Assembly (NCBI RefSeq): GCF_020564935.1
Contig: NZ_JAJCXB010000036.1
Coordinates: 1 to 64,000, forward strand
DNA length: 64,000 nucleotides
Direction of reading: 5' to 3'
Source of the DNA: Streptomyces pinistramenti
GTDB taxonomy: Bacteria; Actinomycetota; Actinomycetes; Streptomycetales; Streptomycetaceae
Positions 42,331-51,172 of the stretch are shown here, piece after piece. Numbering within the stretch: position 1 is the first letter of the stretch; every line of letters begins with the position of its first letter. A program made the position numbers and the translations under genes. The notes below the pieces were generated by a model. That model saw nothing but the letters and a program-made list of their open reading frames with translations. It ran no database searches and was not told the DNA's origin.

Positions 42331-43227
42331 TCACGCGGAAGCCGGCTCGGGGTGTGGTGCGCGGGAGGCCGCGGCGGGCGCGAAGCCGGCGGTTTCCAGC
42401 GGCCGGTCGGTGAAGAAGCGGAGCAGGAGGTCGATCACTTCCTCGGCGCGCTCCAGCGCCACCCAGTGGTCCGCTTCCGCGAAGCTGACGAAGCGGCTGC
42501 CTTCGATGGTGTCGGCGAAGGCCCGCTGCCGGTCGGGCGTCGAGACGTTGTCGTGTTCGCCGCAGAAGACCAGCGTGGGCACGCCGCGCAGGACACCCGA
42601 CGGATTGACGGTCTCGGCCGATGAGCGCTCCAGGACGTCGAAACCGTGAGCGGTGCGGGTGACCGCGTGTGCCAGCAGCCGCTTCACGTAGCGGTGCACC
42701 AGCTTGCGGTGCCGTACGGTGCGGCTTTCGTCCTGGCAGAGGGTGAGTTCGAGTACGAGGTCGACGAACGCGTCCAGTTCACCGGCTGCCATGTGGCCTG
42801 CGGCCTTGTGCCACAGCTCCATCTTCTCGTCCGTGGTGGAAGCGGGTACGCCCCCCAGCAGCAGCCGCGCGACGCGGCCCGGCCGGCGCTGGGCGAAGGT
42901 GAAGGCGAGCACCGAGCCGAACGAGTAGCCGAAGATGTTGACCCGGGAGATGCCGAGGTCGTCGATGACCTGCTCGATCGCGTCGTGCATGACGTCCCAC
43001 CCCTGGTCGCTGCGCAACGGGTCGGCGTCACCGGAGCCGGGCAGGTCGATGCTGATCAGGCTCGTCACCGTCAGCACGGGGGCATCGAGGTGCTGCCAGC
43101 CGTACTTGTCCTGCAAGGCACCGCCCAGAACGAGAACGGGTTCCGTGCGGGATGCGGGTTGCCGCAGCACCCGGTAGCTGTACGACAGGCCGTCCACGCT
43201 CAGGTTCCGGATCGTTTCTTCGGTCAT
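42331..43227 (-). CDS. Alpha/beta-hydrolase
   Basis: 298 aa from ATG 43227 with AAGGAGAGCC upstream. The nucleophile elbow is GYSFGS (Ser102), the oxyanion region LVLGGALQDKYGW, the acid site FCGEHDNVS and the late catalytic His EADHWVALE. It is the third gene of the ACP-ketosynthase operon (43 bp after the ketosynthase). It may release or cyclise an acyl chain as a type II thioesterase; ester hydrolysis of another substrate is possible. Confidence 0.88.
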   Translation of the reverse strand: MTEETIRNLSVDGLSYSYRVLRQPASRTEPVLVLGGALQDKYGWQHLDAPVLTVTSLISIDLPGSGDADPLRSDQGWDVMHDAIEQVIDDLGISRVNIFGYSFGSVLAFTFAQRRPGRVARLLLGGVPASTTDEKMELWHKAAGHMAAGELDAFVDLVLELTLCQDESRTVRHRKLVHRYVKRLLAHAVTRTAHGFDVLERSSAETVNPSGVLRGVPTLVFCGEHDNVSTPDRQRAFADTIEGSRFVSFAEADHWVALERAEEVIDLLLRFFTDRPLETAGFAPAAASRAPHPEPASA

Positions 43228-43270
43228 GGCTCTCCTTGAGTCGGTTCCGGGTGGCCCCTTGCGGCGGCTG

Positions 43271-44515
43271 TCACCCGCGGGTGAGGACCAGCGCGGCGTT
43301 GTGTCCGCCGAACCCCAGCGACGTCTTCACCACGCAGTCCAGCCGTGCCGGGCGGGCTTCCTTGCGCACCGTCTCGACGGCGATCCGCGGGTCGGGCGAC
43401 TCCAGATTCGCCGTGGGCGGGACGAGTTGATGCTGGAGGGCCAGCACGGCGAAGGCCGTCTCGATGCCGCCGGCCGCGCCCAGCGTGTGCCCCGTCATGG
43501 CCTTGGTCGACGTGACCAACGGGTGGGCGCCGAGCACCCGGTGGAGCATGGCGCTCTCGACGAGGTCGTTGACCGGCGTCGACGTGCCGTGCGCATTGAC
43601 GTGCCCGACGTCGGCACCGCACACCCGGGCGTCGGCCATCGCCGCCCGCAGGGCGCGCTCGGCGCCTGCGCCCTCCGGGTGGGGGGCCACCGGAGCGTAG
43701 GCGTCGTTGGACGCCCCATAGCCGACGACCTGCGCCCGCACCCGTGCACCACGGGCGCGGGCATGTTCGGGACGTTCCAGAACGAGGATGCCGGCGCCTT
43801 CTCCGATGACGAAGCCGTCGCGGTCCACGTCGAACGGACGGCAGGCCGCGGCCGGGTCGTCCCGCCGGGTGGACAGTCCCTTCAGCTTGCACATGCCGGC
43901 CACCAGGAGCCGGGAGCACACCGACTCCGTTCCGCCGGCGATGGCGACATCGCACAGGCCCGCGCGCAGCAACTCCCGGGCCAGGCCGATCGCGTCCGTA
44001 CCCGAGGAGCAGGTGGTGTTCAGGCCGAAGCTCGGGCCCACGGCCCGCAGGTCACGGCAGACGCTCGCGGCGGCGCAGTTGGTGGTGGTCAGGGCGGCGG
44101 TCATCGGAGAGACGCGTCGCGGGCCCCGCTCCAGCAGGACCCGCTGCTGCTCGCCCTGGTAGACGAACCCGCCGTTCGCCGTGCCGATGACGACCGCGAC
44201 CCGGTCGCCCTCCCACGCCGACGGGAGCAGCCCGGCGTCCGCCACCGCTTCACGGGCGGCCAGCACCGCCAGCTGGGAGAACCGGTCCAGCAGGCGCTGC
44301 TCGCCGACGTCGAACGACTCCTGGACGCCGTCACCCACGAGGTACATGAAGTCGCAGGGCAGGTCGTGGAGTTCTGGCGGCTTGCGGACGCCGGACGGTG
44401 CACTGGAGGTGGTGACCCGGTGCCAGTTCTCCTTGACGCCGCGCCCTGCCGCCGTGATCAGGCCGAGCCCCGTCACGGCGGCCGCATACGCCTCCCTCCC
44501 GCCGCCACCGCTCAC
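43271..44515 (-). CDS. Beta-ketoacyl-ACP synthase (KAS II type)
   Basis: 414 aa; its GTG 44515 overlaps the ACP stop (GTGA). The complete Cys-His-His triad is present: Cys169 in NTTCSSGTDAI, His309 in NAHGTSTPVND and His343 in AMTGHTLGAAGG. It condenses an acyl thioester with malonyl-ACP. Only one ketosynthase and one ACP are present and no chain-length factor or reductases, so it is not a full type II PKS. It probably adds one extension or prepares a starter for the pathway. Confidence 0.93.
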   Translation of the reverse strand: MSGGGGREAYAAAVTGLGLITAAGRGVKENWHRVTTSSAPSGVRKPPELHDLPCDFMYLVGDGVQESFDVGEQRLLDRFSQLAVLAAREAVADAGLLPSAWEGDRVAVVIGTANGGFVYQGEQQRVLLERGPRRVSPMTAALTTTNCAAASVCRDLRAVGPSFGLNTTCSSGTDAIGLARELLRAGLCDVAIAGGTESVCSRLLVAGMCKLKGLSTRRDDPAAACRPFDVDRDGFVIGEGAGILVLERPEHARARGARVRAQVVGYGASNDAYAPVAPHPEGAGAERALRAAMADARVCGADVGHVNAHGTSTPVNDLVESAMLHRVLGAHPLVTSTKAMTGHTLGAAGGIETAFAVLALQHQLVPPTANLESPDPRIAVETVRKEARPARLDCVVKTSLGFGGHNAALVLTRG

Positions 44516-44742
44516 GCGGCCGCCGAGTGCACGGCCGCGAGCAGTTCCCCGACACTGTTCTGCGGGGTCAGCACGGCACTCTCCAGGTCGACGTCCAGAT
44601 CTTCCTCGATCAGCAGCCGCAGTTCCTCCAGCGCCAAGGAGTCGACGCCGAGATCCCGCAGGGGGGATTCCGGGCTGACAGCCTGCTGCGGAACTCCCAT
44701 TTTCGTCGTCAACAGCGTGCTCACCTGCTGCGTGATATCCAC
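44512..44742 (-). CDS. Acyl carrier protein
   Basis: 76 aa from GTG 44742, with AGGACAGGAA upstream. The phosphopantetheine site is Ser35 in DLGVDSLALEEL. It has the acidic helices of an ACP (LRLLIEEDLDVDLESAVL). It is the first gene of the ACP-ketosynthase-hydrolase operon and dedicated to it by translational coupling. Confidence 0.9.
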   Translation of the reverse strand: MDITQQVSTLLTTKMGVPQQAVSPESPLRDLGVDSLALEELRLLIEEDLDVDLESAVLTPQNSVGELLAAVHSAAA

Positions 44743-45068
44743 TCGAATTTCCTGTCCTCGTGGCCGGAAAGGTTCCGTCAGGCGGAACAACGGCACGGCC
44801 CTTCCCTGAGTTACGCCGCCACAGGGGCGCTGGAGGGTGCGCGATGCGTTCGGGCGGAGGGAGCGGAGGCGGTCGGTGCGGGGGAGCCGGACATGGGGGC
44901 ATCGCCGGTGCATCGGGTGGCGGCGGCGGGCGGGCGGCGCCGTGTCGTGCGGGGCGTTCGGGGCATGGGCACCCGACGCCCTTTTCGAGCCACTCGCAGC
45001 CGGCCCACTCCGGGTGCCGCCGGATCATCAGTGCCGAGATCTCCTCGACGACGGTGCGGGGCGCGGTG
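44743..45068. other. Intergenic upstream of the ACP operon
   Basis: No firm gene. The minus strand near 45028 can be read as a short protein-like piece (MIRRHPEWAGCEWLEKGVG) but it soon becomes Pro/Arg-rich and lacks a ribosome-binding site. The promoter of the ACP operon should lie here. Confidence 0.35.
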
Positions 45069-45413
45069 TCAGCCCGTGAGGTGCCAGCTGACGGTGCCGT
45101 CGGTGGTGACGAGGACGGCGAGGAGGATGAGGTCGGCCGCGCCCAGGGCGAGGCCGAGGAGTGCGCGGCCGCGGCGGGTGGTGCGGCGGGCCAGGGCGAG
45201 GGCGCCGAGGATCAGGGCGCAGGGGCCCAGGACGACGTTGAAGACCAGGGTGCCGAGCAGGCCGAAGACGAAGGAGGCGACGGCCAGGCCGTCGGCGTGC
45301 GTGCGTGCGGCCGGTCGGGGTGAATCGCGGTGTACGGAACCGGAGTTGGCGGTTTCGGCGACCTCGTCCGTGGTGGCCGCGGTCGTGGTCCTGTGGAGCG
45401 CGGTGAGGGTCAT
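45069..45413 (-). CDS. DUF4190-like membrane protein
   Basis: 114 aa; ATG 45413 overlaps the preceding stop (ATGA). A soluble N-terminus is followed by two or three hydrophobic helices (LAVASFVFGLLGTLVFNVVL, ALILGALALARRTTRRGRAL, LGLALGAADLILLAVLV). This is the DUF4190 arrangement common in actinobacteria. Function unknown. It forms a two-gene unit with the small protein at 45410. Confidence 0.75.
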   Translation of the reverse strand: MTLTALHRTTTAATTDEVAETANSGSVHRDSPRPAARTHADGLAVASFVFGLLGTLVFNVVLGPCALILGALALARRTTRRGRALLGLALGAADLILLAVLVTTDGTVSWHLTG

Positions 45414-45574
45414 CGGGGCGTCCCCTCGGCCGGGTTGCGGCGTTCGCGGAGGTGGAAGACGAGCAGCCAGCCGGTGATGACGGCGGCGGCGATGAGGGTG
45501 ACCGGGACCGGAAGATGTGCCGCGGTGCCCAGCAGGACCCCCATCAGGAGGAGGGCTGCGACGAGGAAGAGCAT
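45410..45574 (-). CDS. Small two-helix membrane protein
   Basis: 54 aa from ATG 45574 with GGAAAGGC upstream. Two hydrophobic helices (LFLVAALLLMGVLLGTAAHL and VPVTLIAAAVITGWLLVF) are followed by a basic tail. It overlaps the DUF4190-like gene and diverges from the TetR regulator across an operator-like inverted repeat. Function unknown. Confidence 0.65.
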   Translation of the reverse strand: MLFLVAALLLMGVLLGTAAHLPVPVTLIAAAVITGWLLVFHLRERRNPAEGTPR

Positions 45575-45606
45575 GAGCTGCCTTTCCCACTCGGAGGACA
45601 GTTGTT

Positions 45607-45624
45607 CACTGACTTCCTTCAGTG
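45607..45624. promoter_or_regulatory. Inverted repeat CACTGA-N6-TCAGTG
   Basis: Perfect 6-bp arms with a 6-bp spacer in the 100-bp gap between the divergent small membrane gene and the tetR gene. A related half site (GTTGTTTACTG) lies at about 45659-45669, next to the tetR start. Position and symmetry fit a TetR operator controlling both directions. Confidence 0.6.
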
Positions 45625-45675
45625 TAGGGCTCGCGCGAGTGGAAGAGTTCGGAGAACGGTTGTTTACTGGATGAC

Positions 45676-46329
45676 ATGAGTCACACCGTGGGAGTCCGCC
45701 AGGCCCAGAAGCAGAAGACCCGTCAGGCGCTGCTCGACGCCGCGCTCGGCCTGCTGGCGGAGCAGAGCCTGAGCAGCCTGGGCCTGCGTGAGGTGACACG
45801 GGTGGTCGGCATCGCCCCGACCGCCTTCTACCGGCACTTCCGTGACCTGGGGGAACTGGGGGTCGCGCTGGTCGAGGAGGCGCTGGGCAGCCTGCACTCC
45901 ATGGTGCGGGCGATCCTCGCCGAACAGGCCGCGGCCGAGGAGCGGATCGACCGTACGGTGGCGGTGGTCGAACGGCATGTGCGCGAACACCCCGCGCACG
46001 TACGGTTCGTGGCCCGCGAACGGCACGGCGGCGTGCGGGCCGTGCGGCAGGCCATCGCCGGGGAGCTGGAGCGGTTCGGCGCCGAGGTCGCCGACGCACT
46101 CAGGACGCAGCCGGTTTCCCGTGGTTGGAGCGACGACGACGTACGGATGCTGGCCGACCTGTACGTCGACCGGCTGGTGACCACGGCGGCGGCGATCCTG
46201 GACGCGGAGGACGCCGGGAGCCCGGAGGGGGAGCGGGAGCGCGCGGTGCGGGTGGCGCGCTGGCAGCTGCGGCTGATCAGCATCGGCCGGCAGCACTGGA
46301 AGGACGAGGAGTCCGGCGAGCGGCCCTAG
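45676..46329 (+). CDS. TetR-family regulator (FabR-like)
   Basis: 217 aa from ATG 45676. The N-terminal HTH (about 14-60) reads KTRQALLDAALGLLAEQSLS, then LREVTRVVGIAPTAFYRHFR. The long ligand-binding part (RHVREHPAHVRFVARERHGG) resembles regulators of membrane fatty-acid composition. It diverges from the two small membrane proteins across the inverted repeat, so these are its probable targets. Its TAG shares bases with the stop codon of the convergent protease gene (CTAG). Confidence 0.88.
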   Translation: MSHTVGVRQAQKQKTRQALLDAALGLLAEQSLSSLGLREVTRVVGIAPTAFYRHFRDLGELGVALVEEALGSLHSMVRAILAEQAAAEERIDRTVAVVERHVREHPAHVRFVARERHGGVRAVRQAIAGELERFGAEVADALRTQPVSRGWSDDDVRMLADLYVDRLVTTAAAILDAEDAGSPEGERERAVRVARWQLRLISIGRQHWKDEESGERP

Positions 46330-47612
46330 CGGGTCCTGGCGTCGGGCGGCCGTATGCGGATGCGGTAGGTGCCGTCCGGGTTGCGGGCGAGGACGCTGAC
46401 GGCGGCGTGGCTCCGTGGGTCGGTGTAGGTGGCGCCGGGGCGGAAGGCGGCGTCGGTCAACTCGGCGTGTACGTAACGGTTTCCGGTGAGGCAGCCGCCG
46501 CTGTGCGGGGTGGCGTCCACGACGCGGAGCGGGCCGCCGCCCGATGCGACATCGGTGGCGACGCGGTAGACGAGGACGCCGGGGCGGCAGAGGGCGGGAT
46601 CGAGCGGGCCGCGGGTGCGGGCCTCGGCGACCAGGGCGGTGCGGGCGGACGTCGGCATCACGACGATCTTGGTGCCGCCCGGTGACGGCATCGGCGTGAG
46701 GGTGAACTCGGCGGCCGGGCCGCCCGGTTGCGCGCAGGCCACCTGGCCGGCGCCCAGCCAGCCGAGCTTCCATTTGTGCCAGCCGGTGAAGTCGTTGGCG
46801 GGCCCCCAGTCCTCGTCCATCGGATCCCAGTGCCCGGCCGCGGGCGGGGCGTTGCGGCCGTCGGTGTAGTAGAGGTCGGGCAGGCCGAAGGAGTGCGCGT
46901 TCTCGTGGTTGATGACGCGGAACGGGCTCGGCCCCGGCTGCCGGCTCCAGATGAAGGACGCATTGCGGAACGGCACGCCGTCGCCGGTGCGCAGGCCCAG
47001 GTCGCTGCCGCTGAAGGTGACGGACAGGACGGTACGGGTCGCGGCGGGGCCCGCGTTGGGCGCGGCGATGACGTTGACGATGTCGTAGTCGCGGAAGTCG
47101 ACGGAGGCGTCGGCGGCGCGGACGATCTCCTGGGAGAGCGCGTGGTAGCCGCCGTCCGACGCCGGATCGAAGGCGGCCCCGCGCCGTATGCCGTACGCGG
47201 CGAGCGGCCGCGCCATGTGGAGCCACTTCAGGAGCGGGGCGGGGCGGTAGACGAGCCGGCCGTACGAACTGGTGTGGAAGAACTCGGCCGCCGCGGGGAA
47301 GAACTCGGCGAAGCGGGCGCGCGGGGTGATCGTGGCGCGGGCGTCGGGGAAGTCGATGAAGAGGGTGAGGGCCCTGACGGTGCCGTGTGCGCGGGCGTAG
47401 CCGTCGGGGGTGGCGGCGGTCTCGGCCACGTTGTCGGTGATGCCGCCCAGGGCGCACGGGCCGCTCGGCCGCTCGGCCGTCGCGGGTCCTTCCGGGGCCC
47501 GGGGGCCCGCCGTCGCGGGTATCGCGGTGGTGGCGGGCGGCCCGCACAGCGCGATGGCGGCCGTCGCCGTGGCCGCGCCGACGGCCAGCGCAGCGGATAT
47601 GCACTGCTTCAT
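46326..47612 (-). CDS. Secreted M6-type metalloprotease
   Basis: 428 aa from ATG 47612 (AGGG upstream; GTG 47621 is an alternative). The signal peptide is MKQCISAALAVGAATATAA, with Ala-rich cleavage nearby. The zinc site is HENAHSFGLPD, a form of HExxHxxGxxD, followed by the Met-turn candidate HWDPMDEDWG. Immune-inhibitor-A-like M6 peptidases have this arrangement. The C-terminal part is beta-rich. It is expected to be extracellular. It overlaps the convergent tetR stop. Confidence 0.85.
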   Translation of the reverse strand: MKQCISAALAVGAATATAAIALCGPPATTAIPATAGPRAPEGPATAERPSGPCALGGITDNVAETAATPDGYARAHGTVRALTLFIDFPDARATITPRARFAEFFPAAAEFFHTSSYGRLVYRPAPLLKWLHMARPLAAYGIRRGAAFDPASDGGYHALSQEIVRAADASVDFRDYDIVNVIAAPNAGPAATRTVLSVTFSGSDLGLRTGDGVPFRNASFIWSRQPGPSPFRVINHENAHSFGLPDLYYTDGRNAPPAAGHWDPMDEDWGPANDFTGWHKWKLGWLGAGQVACAQPGGPAAEFTLTPMPSPGGTKIVVMPTSARTALVAEARTRGPLDPALCRPGVLVYRVATDVASGGGPLRVVDATPHSGGCLTGNRYVHAELTDAAFRPGATYTDPRSHAAVSVLARNPDGTYRIRIRPPDARTR

Positions 47613-47669
47613 ACGGCTCACCCTGCGGCGGGGGCAGGCCGGGCGCGCGGGGGGTTACGTCATCCGGCG

Positions 47670-48371
47670 TCATGCGGGGGCGGGCCGCGGCGGCGCGGGG
47701 TCGGGGCGCCCGCGCACCAGGGGGTAGCAGGCGAGGCCGATGAGTACGGAGGCGAAGTGGCCGATGTCGGTGAAGTTACGGCCGGCGAGCAGCGGGGCGC
47801 CGTGGAAGGCCAGGACGCCGAGCACGTAGAGGTAGTTCCAGGGGGCGGCGAGGCGGTAGGTGAGGACGGCGATGACGCCGGCCAGGGCGTAACTGACGCC
47901 CACGTCGAGGGTGTTGACGGCGGAGCGCGGGGCGGCGCCGGCGCGGATGGCGAGGGCCAGCACGCCCTCGCTCAGGTAGGTCGCGCCGATGTGCGCGGTG
48001 GCCAGGACGGCGAGCCAGCGGCCGGTGCCCAGCCAGCGCTCGGCGGGCACGTGGACGACGTTGTAGACCACGAAGTACAGCAGCCAGCCGCCGCCGTCGA
48101 GCCACAGGGCGCTGGTGAGCAGTACCCGGACGGGGGAGTGCACCAGGTTGTGGATGTTGGTCGAGCGGTGCTGGAGGACGTGGGTGAGGACGGCGGGCGT
48201 GAAGCGGTGCATGATCACCGACGTCACCAGCAGGATGGCGAGCCAGACGAACGTGCCCGGGGCCCGGCGGACGTACGTCCAGAGGCGGGCGGCGGCGCGG
48301 GGGAGTGTGCGGGGCCCGAGGTGCGGCAGGAAGCGGGCCCGGAAGACGGTGAATCGGGACCTTTGACGCAT
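47670..48371 (-). CDS. Rhomboid-like membrane protein
   Basis: 233 aa with about six membrane helices. The rhomboid pattern is faint but visible: an arginine-rich start, LLYFVVYNVVHVPAERWLG, a possible catalytic Ser in DVGVSYALAG and a late His in IGHFASVLIG. Streptomyces carry many such rhomboid-like proteins, some inactive. It lies 58 bp upstream of the M6 protease on the same strand and may be co-expressed with it. Confidence 0.75.
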   Translation of the reverse strand: MRQRSRFTVFRARFLPHLGPRTLPRAAARLWTYVRRAPGTFVWLAILLVTSVIMHRFTPAVLTHVLQHRSTNIHNLVHSPVRVLLTSALWLDGGGWLLYFVVYNVVHVPAERWLGTGRWLAVLATAHIGATYLSEGVLALAIRAGAAPRSAVNTLDVGVSYALAGVIAVLTYRLAAPWNYLYVLGVLAFHGAPLLAGRNFTDIGHFASVLIGLACYPLVRGRPDPAPPRPAPA

Positions 48372-48666
48372 AGCCGATAAATTATCAAGAGGGGCGGTCG
48401 GGTCGGGGCGAGCCGGTCGACGGTGTGTGGCTCAGGTCACATTTGAAGGGGAAATATCCGGGGAAGCCCTCCCCGTTTACACAGGCGTTGACGGAAACGG
48501 GGAGCAGATCCCCGCTTCGCAGGGGAGAGCTCCCCGCTCAGGGAGAACACCGCACGACGTCACACGCGTACGAAGACACGCACACACGCACACACGCACA
48601 CACCACGACGCGGCCGGCCGGCGTTGACGAGGCCGGCCGGCGACGAGCAACGGGAGGAGGGCCGCC
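48372..48666. other. Intergenic with CA-rich microsatellite
   Basis: No gene. An ACACGC/CACACA-type run at about 48575-48605 is rare in such GC-rich DNA, and TTATCAA near 48380 is AT-rich. The promoters of the divergent rhomboid-like and tetR genes should lie here. Confidence 0.4.
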
Positions 48667-49383
48667 GTGACCGCGACCGGAACCAAGGTGAAGCTCCGGC
48701 AGAGCGTGCCGGCCGCGCGGTCCGCGGCGGCCGGGGAGCCGGAGAGGGCCGGTGCGGCCGGGCAGCCCCGGCTGCGCGCCGATGCGCAGCGCAACCGCGA
48801 GCGGATCATCGCGGCGGCCCGCGAGGCGATGGTCGAGTTCGGGGCCGAGGTCCCGCTCGACGACATAGCCCGCCGGGCCGGCGTCGGCAATGCGACGCTC
48901 TACCGGCACTTCGCGGATCGCCCGGAGCTGATCCACCACGTCACGCTCTCCGTCATGTCCCGCACCGCACAGACCGCCGAGTGCGCCCTCGCGGACGAGC
49001 CCGGCGACCCCTTCCAGGCGCTGCGGCACTTCGTCCACGCGGCGGTGGGGGAGCGGATCGGTGCCCTGTGCCCGCTGCTCTCGGACGGCGTGGACGTCTC
49101 ACATCCCGACCTGATCGCGGCGCGCGAGCGGCTGGAGGCGGCCGTCGAGGCGCTCATGGCCGCCGCGCGCGACAGCGGCCGACTGCGCACCGACATCGCC
49201 GTCGGTGACCTGATGGTCGCGATCACCCAGCTGACCAGACCGCTGCCCGGCAGCGTCTGCGGCGACTTCGACCGCTTCGTGCACCGGCATCTCCAGCTGT
49301 TCCTGGACGGCCTGCTGACACCGGCACGCTCCGAACTCCCCGGCGCCGCCGCCACATTGGACGACCTCAGGCACCGGCCGTAA
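48667..49383 (+). CDS. TetR-family regulator
   Basis: 238 aa from GTG 48667 with GGGAGGAGG upstream. A basic N-terminal tail (about 40 residues) is followed by the TetR HTH (NRERIIAAAREAMVEFGAEV, then DDIARRAGVGNATLYRHFAD) and a helical ligand domain. It stands 165 bp before an MFS efflux gene in the same direction, so it is the probable repressor of that pump. Confidence 0.9.
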   Translation: MTATGTKVKLRQSVPAARSAAAGEPERAGAAGQPRLRADAQRNRERIIAAAREAMVEFGAEVPLDDIARRAGVGNATLYRHFADRPELIHHVTLSVMSRTAQTAECALADEPGDPFQALRHFVHAAVGERIGALCPLLSDGVDVSHPDLIAARERLEAAVEALMAAARDSGRLRTDIAVGDLMVAITQLTRPLPGSVCGDFDRFVHRHLQLFLDGLLTPARSELPGAAATLDDLRHRP

Positions 49384-49547
49384 ACCCCGGGCGGCGCACC
49401 GGCAACGGCGCCCGCGTCCGCCCGCGCAGCACCCTTCACACCACCGGCAGCACCGGTGCCGCAGGACCGTGGTCCCGCCGCACCGCGCCGCCGCCATACC
49501 CCCGTACCAGCTTTATCCGCTCACTGCACCACTAGGTGGATCCCGTC

Positions 49548-51086
49548 ATGCCCGAAAACACCTCTTACGCCGACCCGCGGCGCTGGAAAGCGCTGATATT
49601 CATCGCCCTCGCGCAGCTGATGGTCGTCCTCGACGCGACGATCGTGAACATCGCGCTGCCCTCGGCACAGTCCGACCTGGGCATCTCCGACGCCAACCGC
49701 CAGTGGGTCATCACCGCCTACGCACTCGCCTTCGGCGGGCTGCTGCTCTTCGGCGGCCGTCTCGCCGACCTGTGGGGCCGCAAGCGGACCTTCACCATCG
49801 GGCTGATCGGCTTCGCCATCGCCTCCGCGCTCGGCGGGGCCGCGGCCAACCAGGGCATGCTGATGGGCGCGCGGGCGCTCCAGGGCGTCTTCGGCGCGCT
49901 GCTGGCGCCGGCCGCGCTGTCCCTGCTCGCGGTGACCTTCACCGAGGCCAAGGAACGCGCCAAGGCGTTCGGCATCTTCGGCGCGATTGCCGGCGGCGGC
50001 GGCGCCGTGGGCCTGATCCTCGGCGGCGTTCTCACCGAGTACATGAACTGGCGCTGGACCTTCTTCGTCAACATCCCGTTCGCGGTGATCGCGGCGGCCG
50101 GTGCCGTCCTGGTGATCCGTGAGCCCGCGGGCAGCCGCAACCCGTCCCGGCTGGACGTGCCCGGTGTCCTCCTGGCCACCCTCGGCCTGGTCTCGCTGGT
50201 CTACGGCTTCACCCGCGCCGAGTCCGACGGCTGGCTGGCCGCCCCGACGCTCGGCCTGTTCGTCGCCGCCGCCGTGCTGCTGCTGGTCTTCGTGCTGGTC
50301 GAGTCCAAGGTGAAGGCCCCGCTGCTGCCGCTGCGGGTGGTCGCCGAGCGCAACCGTGCCGGTGTCTACGCCTCGCTCGGCCTGGCCGTCATCGGCATGT
50401 TCGGGCTCTTCCTGTTCCTGACGTACTACCTGCAGATCGTGAAGGGCTACACGCCGGTCATGACCGGCCTGGCGTTCCTCCCGATGATCGTGGGCATGAT
50501 CACCGGCTCGACGCAGATCGGCGCCCGCCTGATGACCCGCGTGCGCCCGCGGCTCCTGATGGCGCCGGGCTTCACGCTCGCCGCCGTCGGCATGCTGCTG
50601 CTCACCCGGATCGACCTCGGCACGTCCTACGCGACGCTGATCCTGCCCGCCTTCCTGATGCTGGGCCTGGGCATGGGCACGGCGTTCATGCCGGCCATGT
50701 CGCTGGCCACCCACGGCGTGCAGCCGCGGGACGCCGGTGTGGCATCCGCGATGGTCAACACCTCGCAGCAGGTGGGCGGCGCGATCGGTACGGCGCTGCT
50801 CAACACCATCGCGGCCAGCGCCACCACCGCGTACGCGGCCTCGCACGCGGCCGGGGCGCGTTCCCTGGACGTGCTGAAGCTCCAGTCGATGGTGCACGGC
50901 TACGCCGCCGCCATCTGGTGGGCGGTCGGCATCCTCGTCCTGGCCGCGGTGATCGCCTTCACCTTCGTCACCACCGGGCACCAGGGCGGCACGCCGGCCG
51001 CTTCCGGCGGCGGCGAGGGCGCGAAGGCGTCCGGCGGCGCGCACGACGAGGGCGACGAGGTCCGGATTCCGGTCATGGTGCACTGA
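49548..51086 (+). CDS. MFS drug:proton antiporter, DHA2 family
   Basis: 512 aa from ATG 49548 (AGGTGG upstream; GTG 49536 is an alternative). About 14 membrane helices. Motif A is GRLADLWGRKRTF, motif C is in GAIAGGGGAVGLILGGVLTE, and D/E residues in the first helix (LMVVLDATIVNIALPS) are typical of DHA2 pumps. It exports toxic small molecules using the proton gradient. It is probably controlled by the tetR gene before it. The charged tail (GDEVRIPVMVH) is unremarkable. Confidence 0.93.
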   Translation: MPENTSYADPRRWKALIFIALAQLMVVLDATIVNIALPSAQSDLGISDANRQWVITAYALAFGGLLLFGGRLADLWGRKRTFTIGLIGFAIASALGGAAANQGMLMGARALQGVFGALLAPAALSLLAVTFTEAKERAKAFGIFGAIAGGGGAVGLILGGVLTEYMNWRWTFFVNIPFAVIAAAGAVLVIREPAGSRNPSRLDVPGVLLATLGLVSLVYGFTRAESDGWLAAPTLGLFVAAAVLLLVFVLVESKVKAPLLPLRVVAERNRAGVYASLGLAVIGMFGLFLFLTYYLQIVKGYTPVMTGLAFLPMIVGMITGSTQIGARLMTRVRPRLLMAPGFTLAAVGMLLLTRIDLGTSYATLILPAFLMLGLGMGTAFMPAMSLATHGVQPRDAGVASAMVNTSQQVGGAIGTALLNTIAASATTAYAASHAAGARSLDVLKLQSMVHGYAAAIWWAVGILVLAAVIAFTFVTTGHQGGTPAASGGGEGAKASGGAHDEGDEVRIPVMVH

Positions 51087-51172
51087 CGCCGGGCCGTGCG
51101 GGCCGGGTGCCCGCCGGCCGTGACGCGGTGACCTGCCGCTGTTCCTTGAAGGCGCCGGCCTTCCCTCGCTCC

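Noticed and set aside
43271..44742. Full type II polyketide cluster
   Set aside because: Only an ACP and one complete ketosynthase are present. No chain-length factor, ketoreductase, cyclase or aromatase lies nearby.
48575..48605. CA-rich microsatellite as a functional repeat
   Set aside because: Non-coding, imperfect, and not near a recognisable promoter box. Noted only as a compositional oddity.
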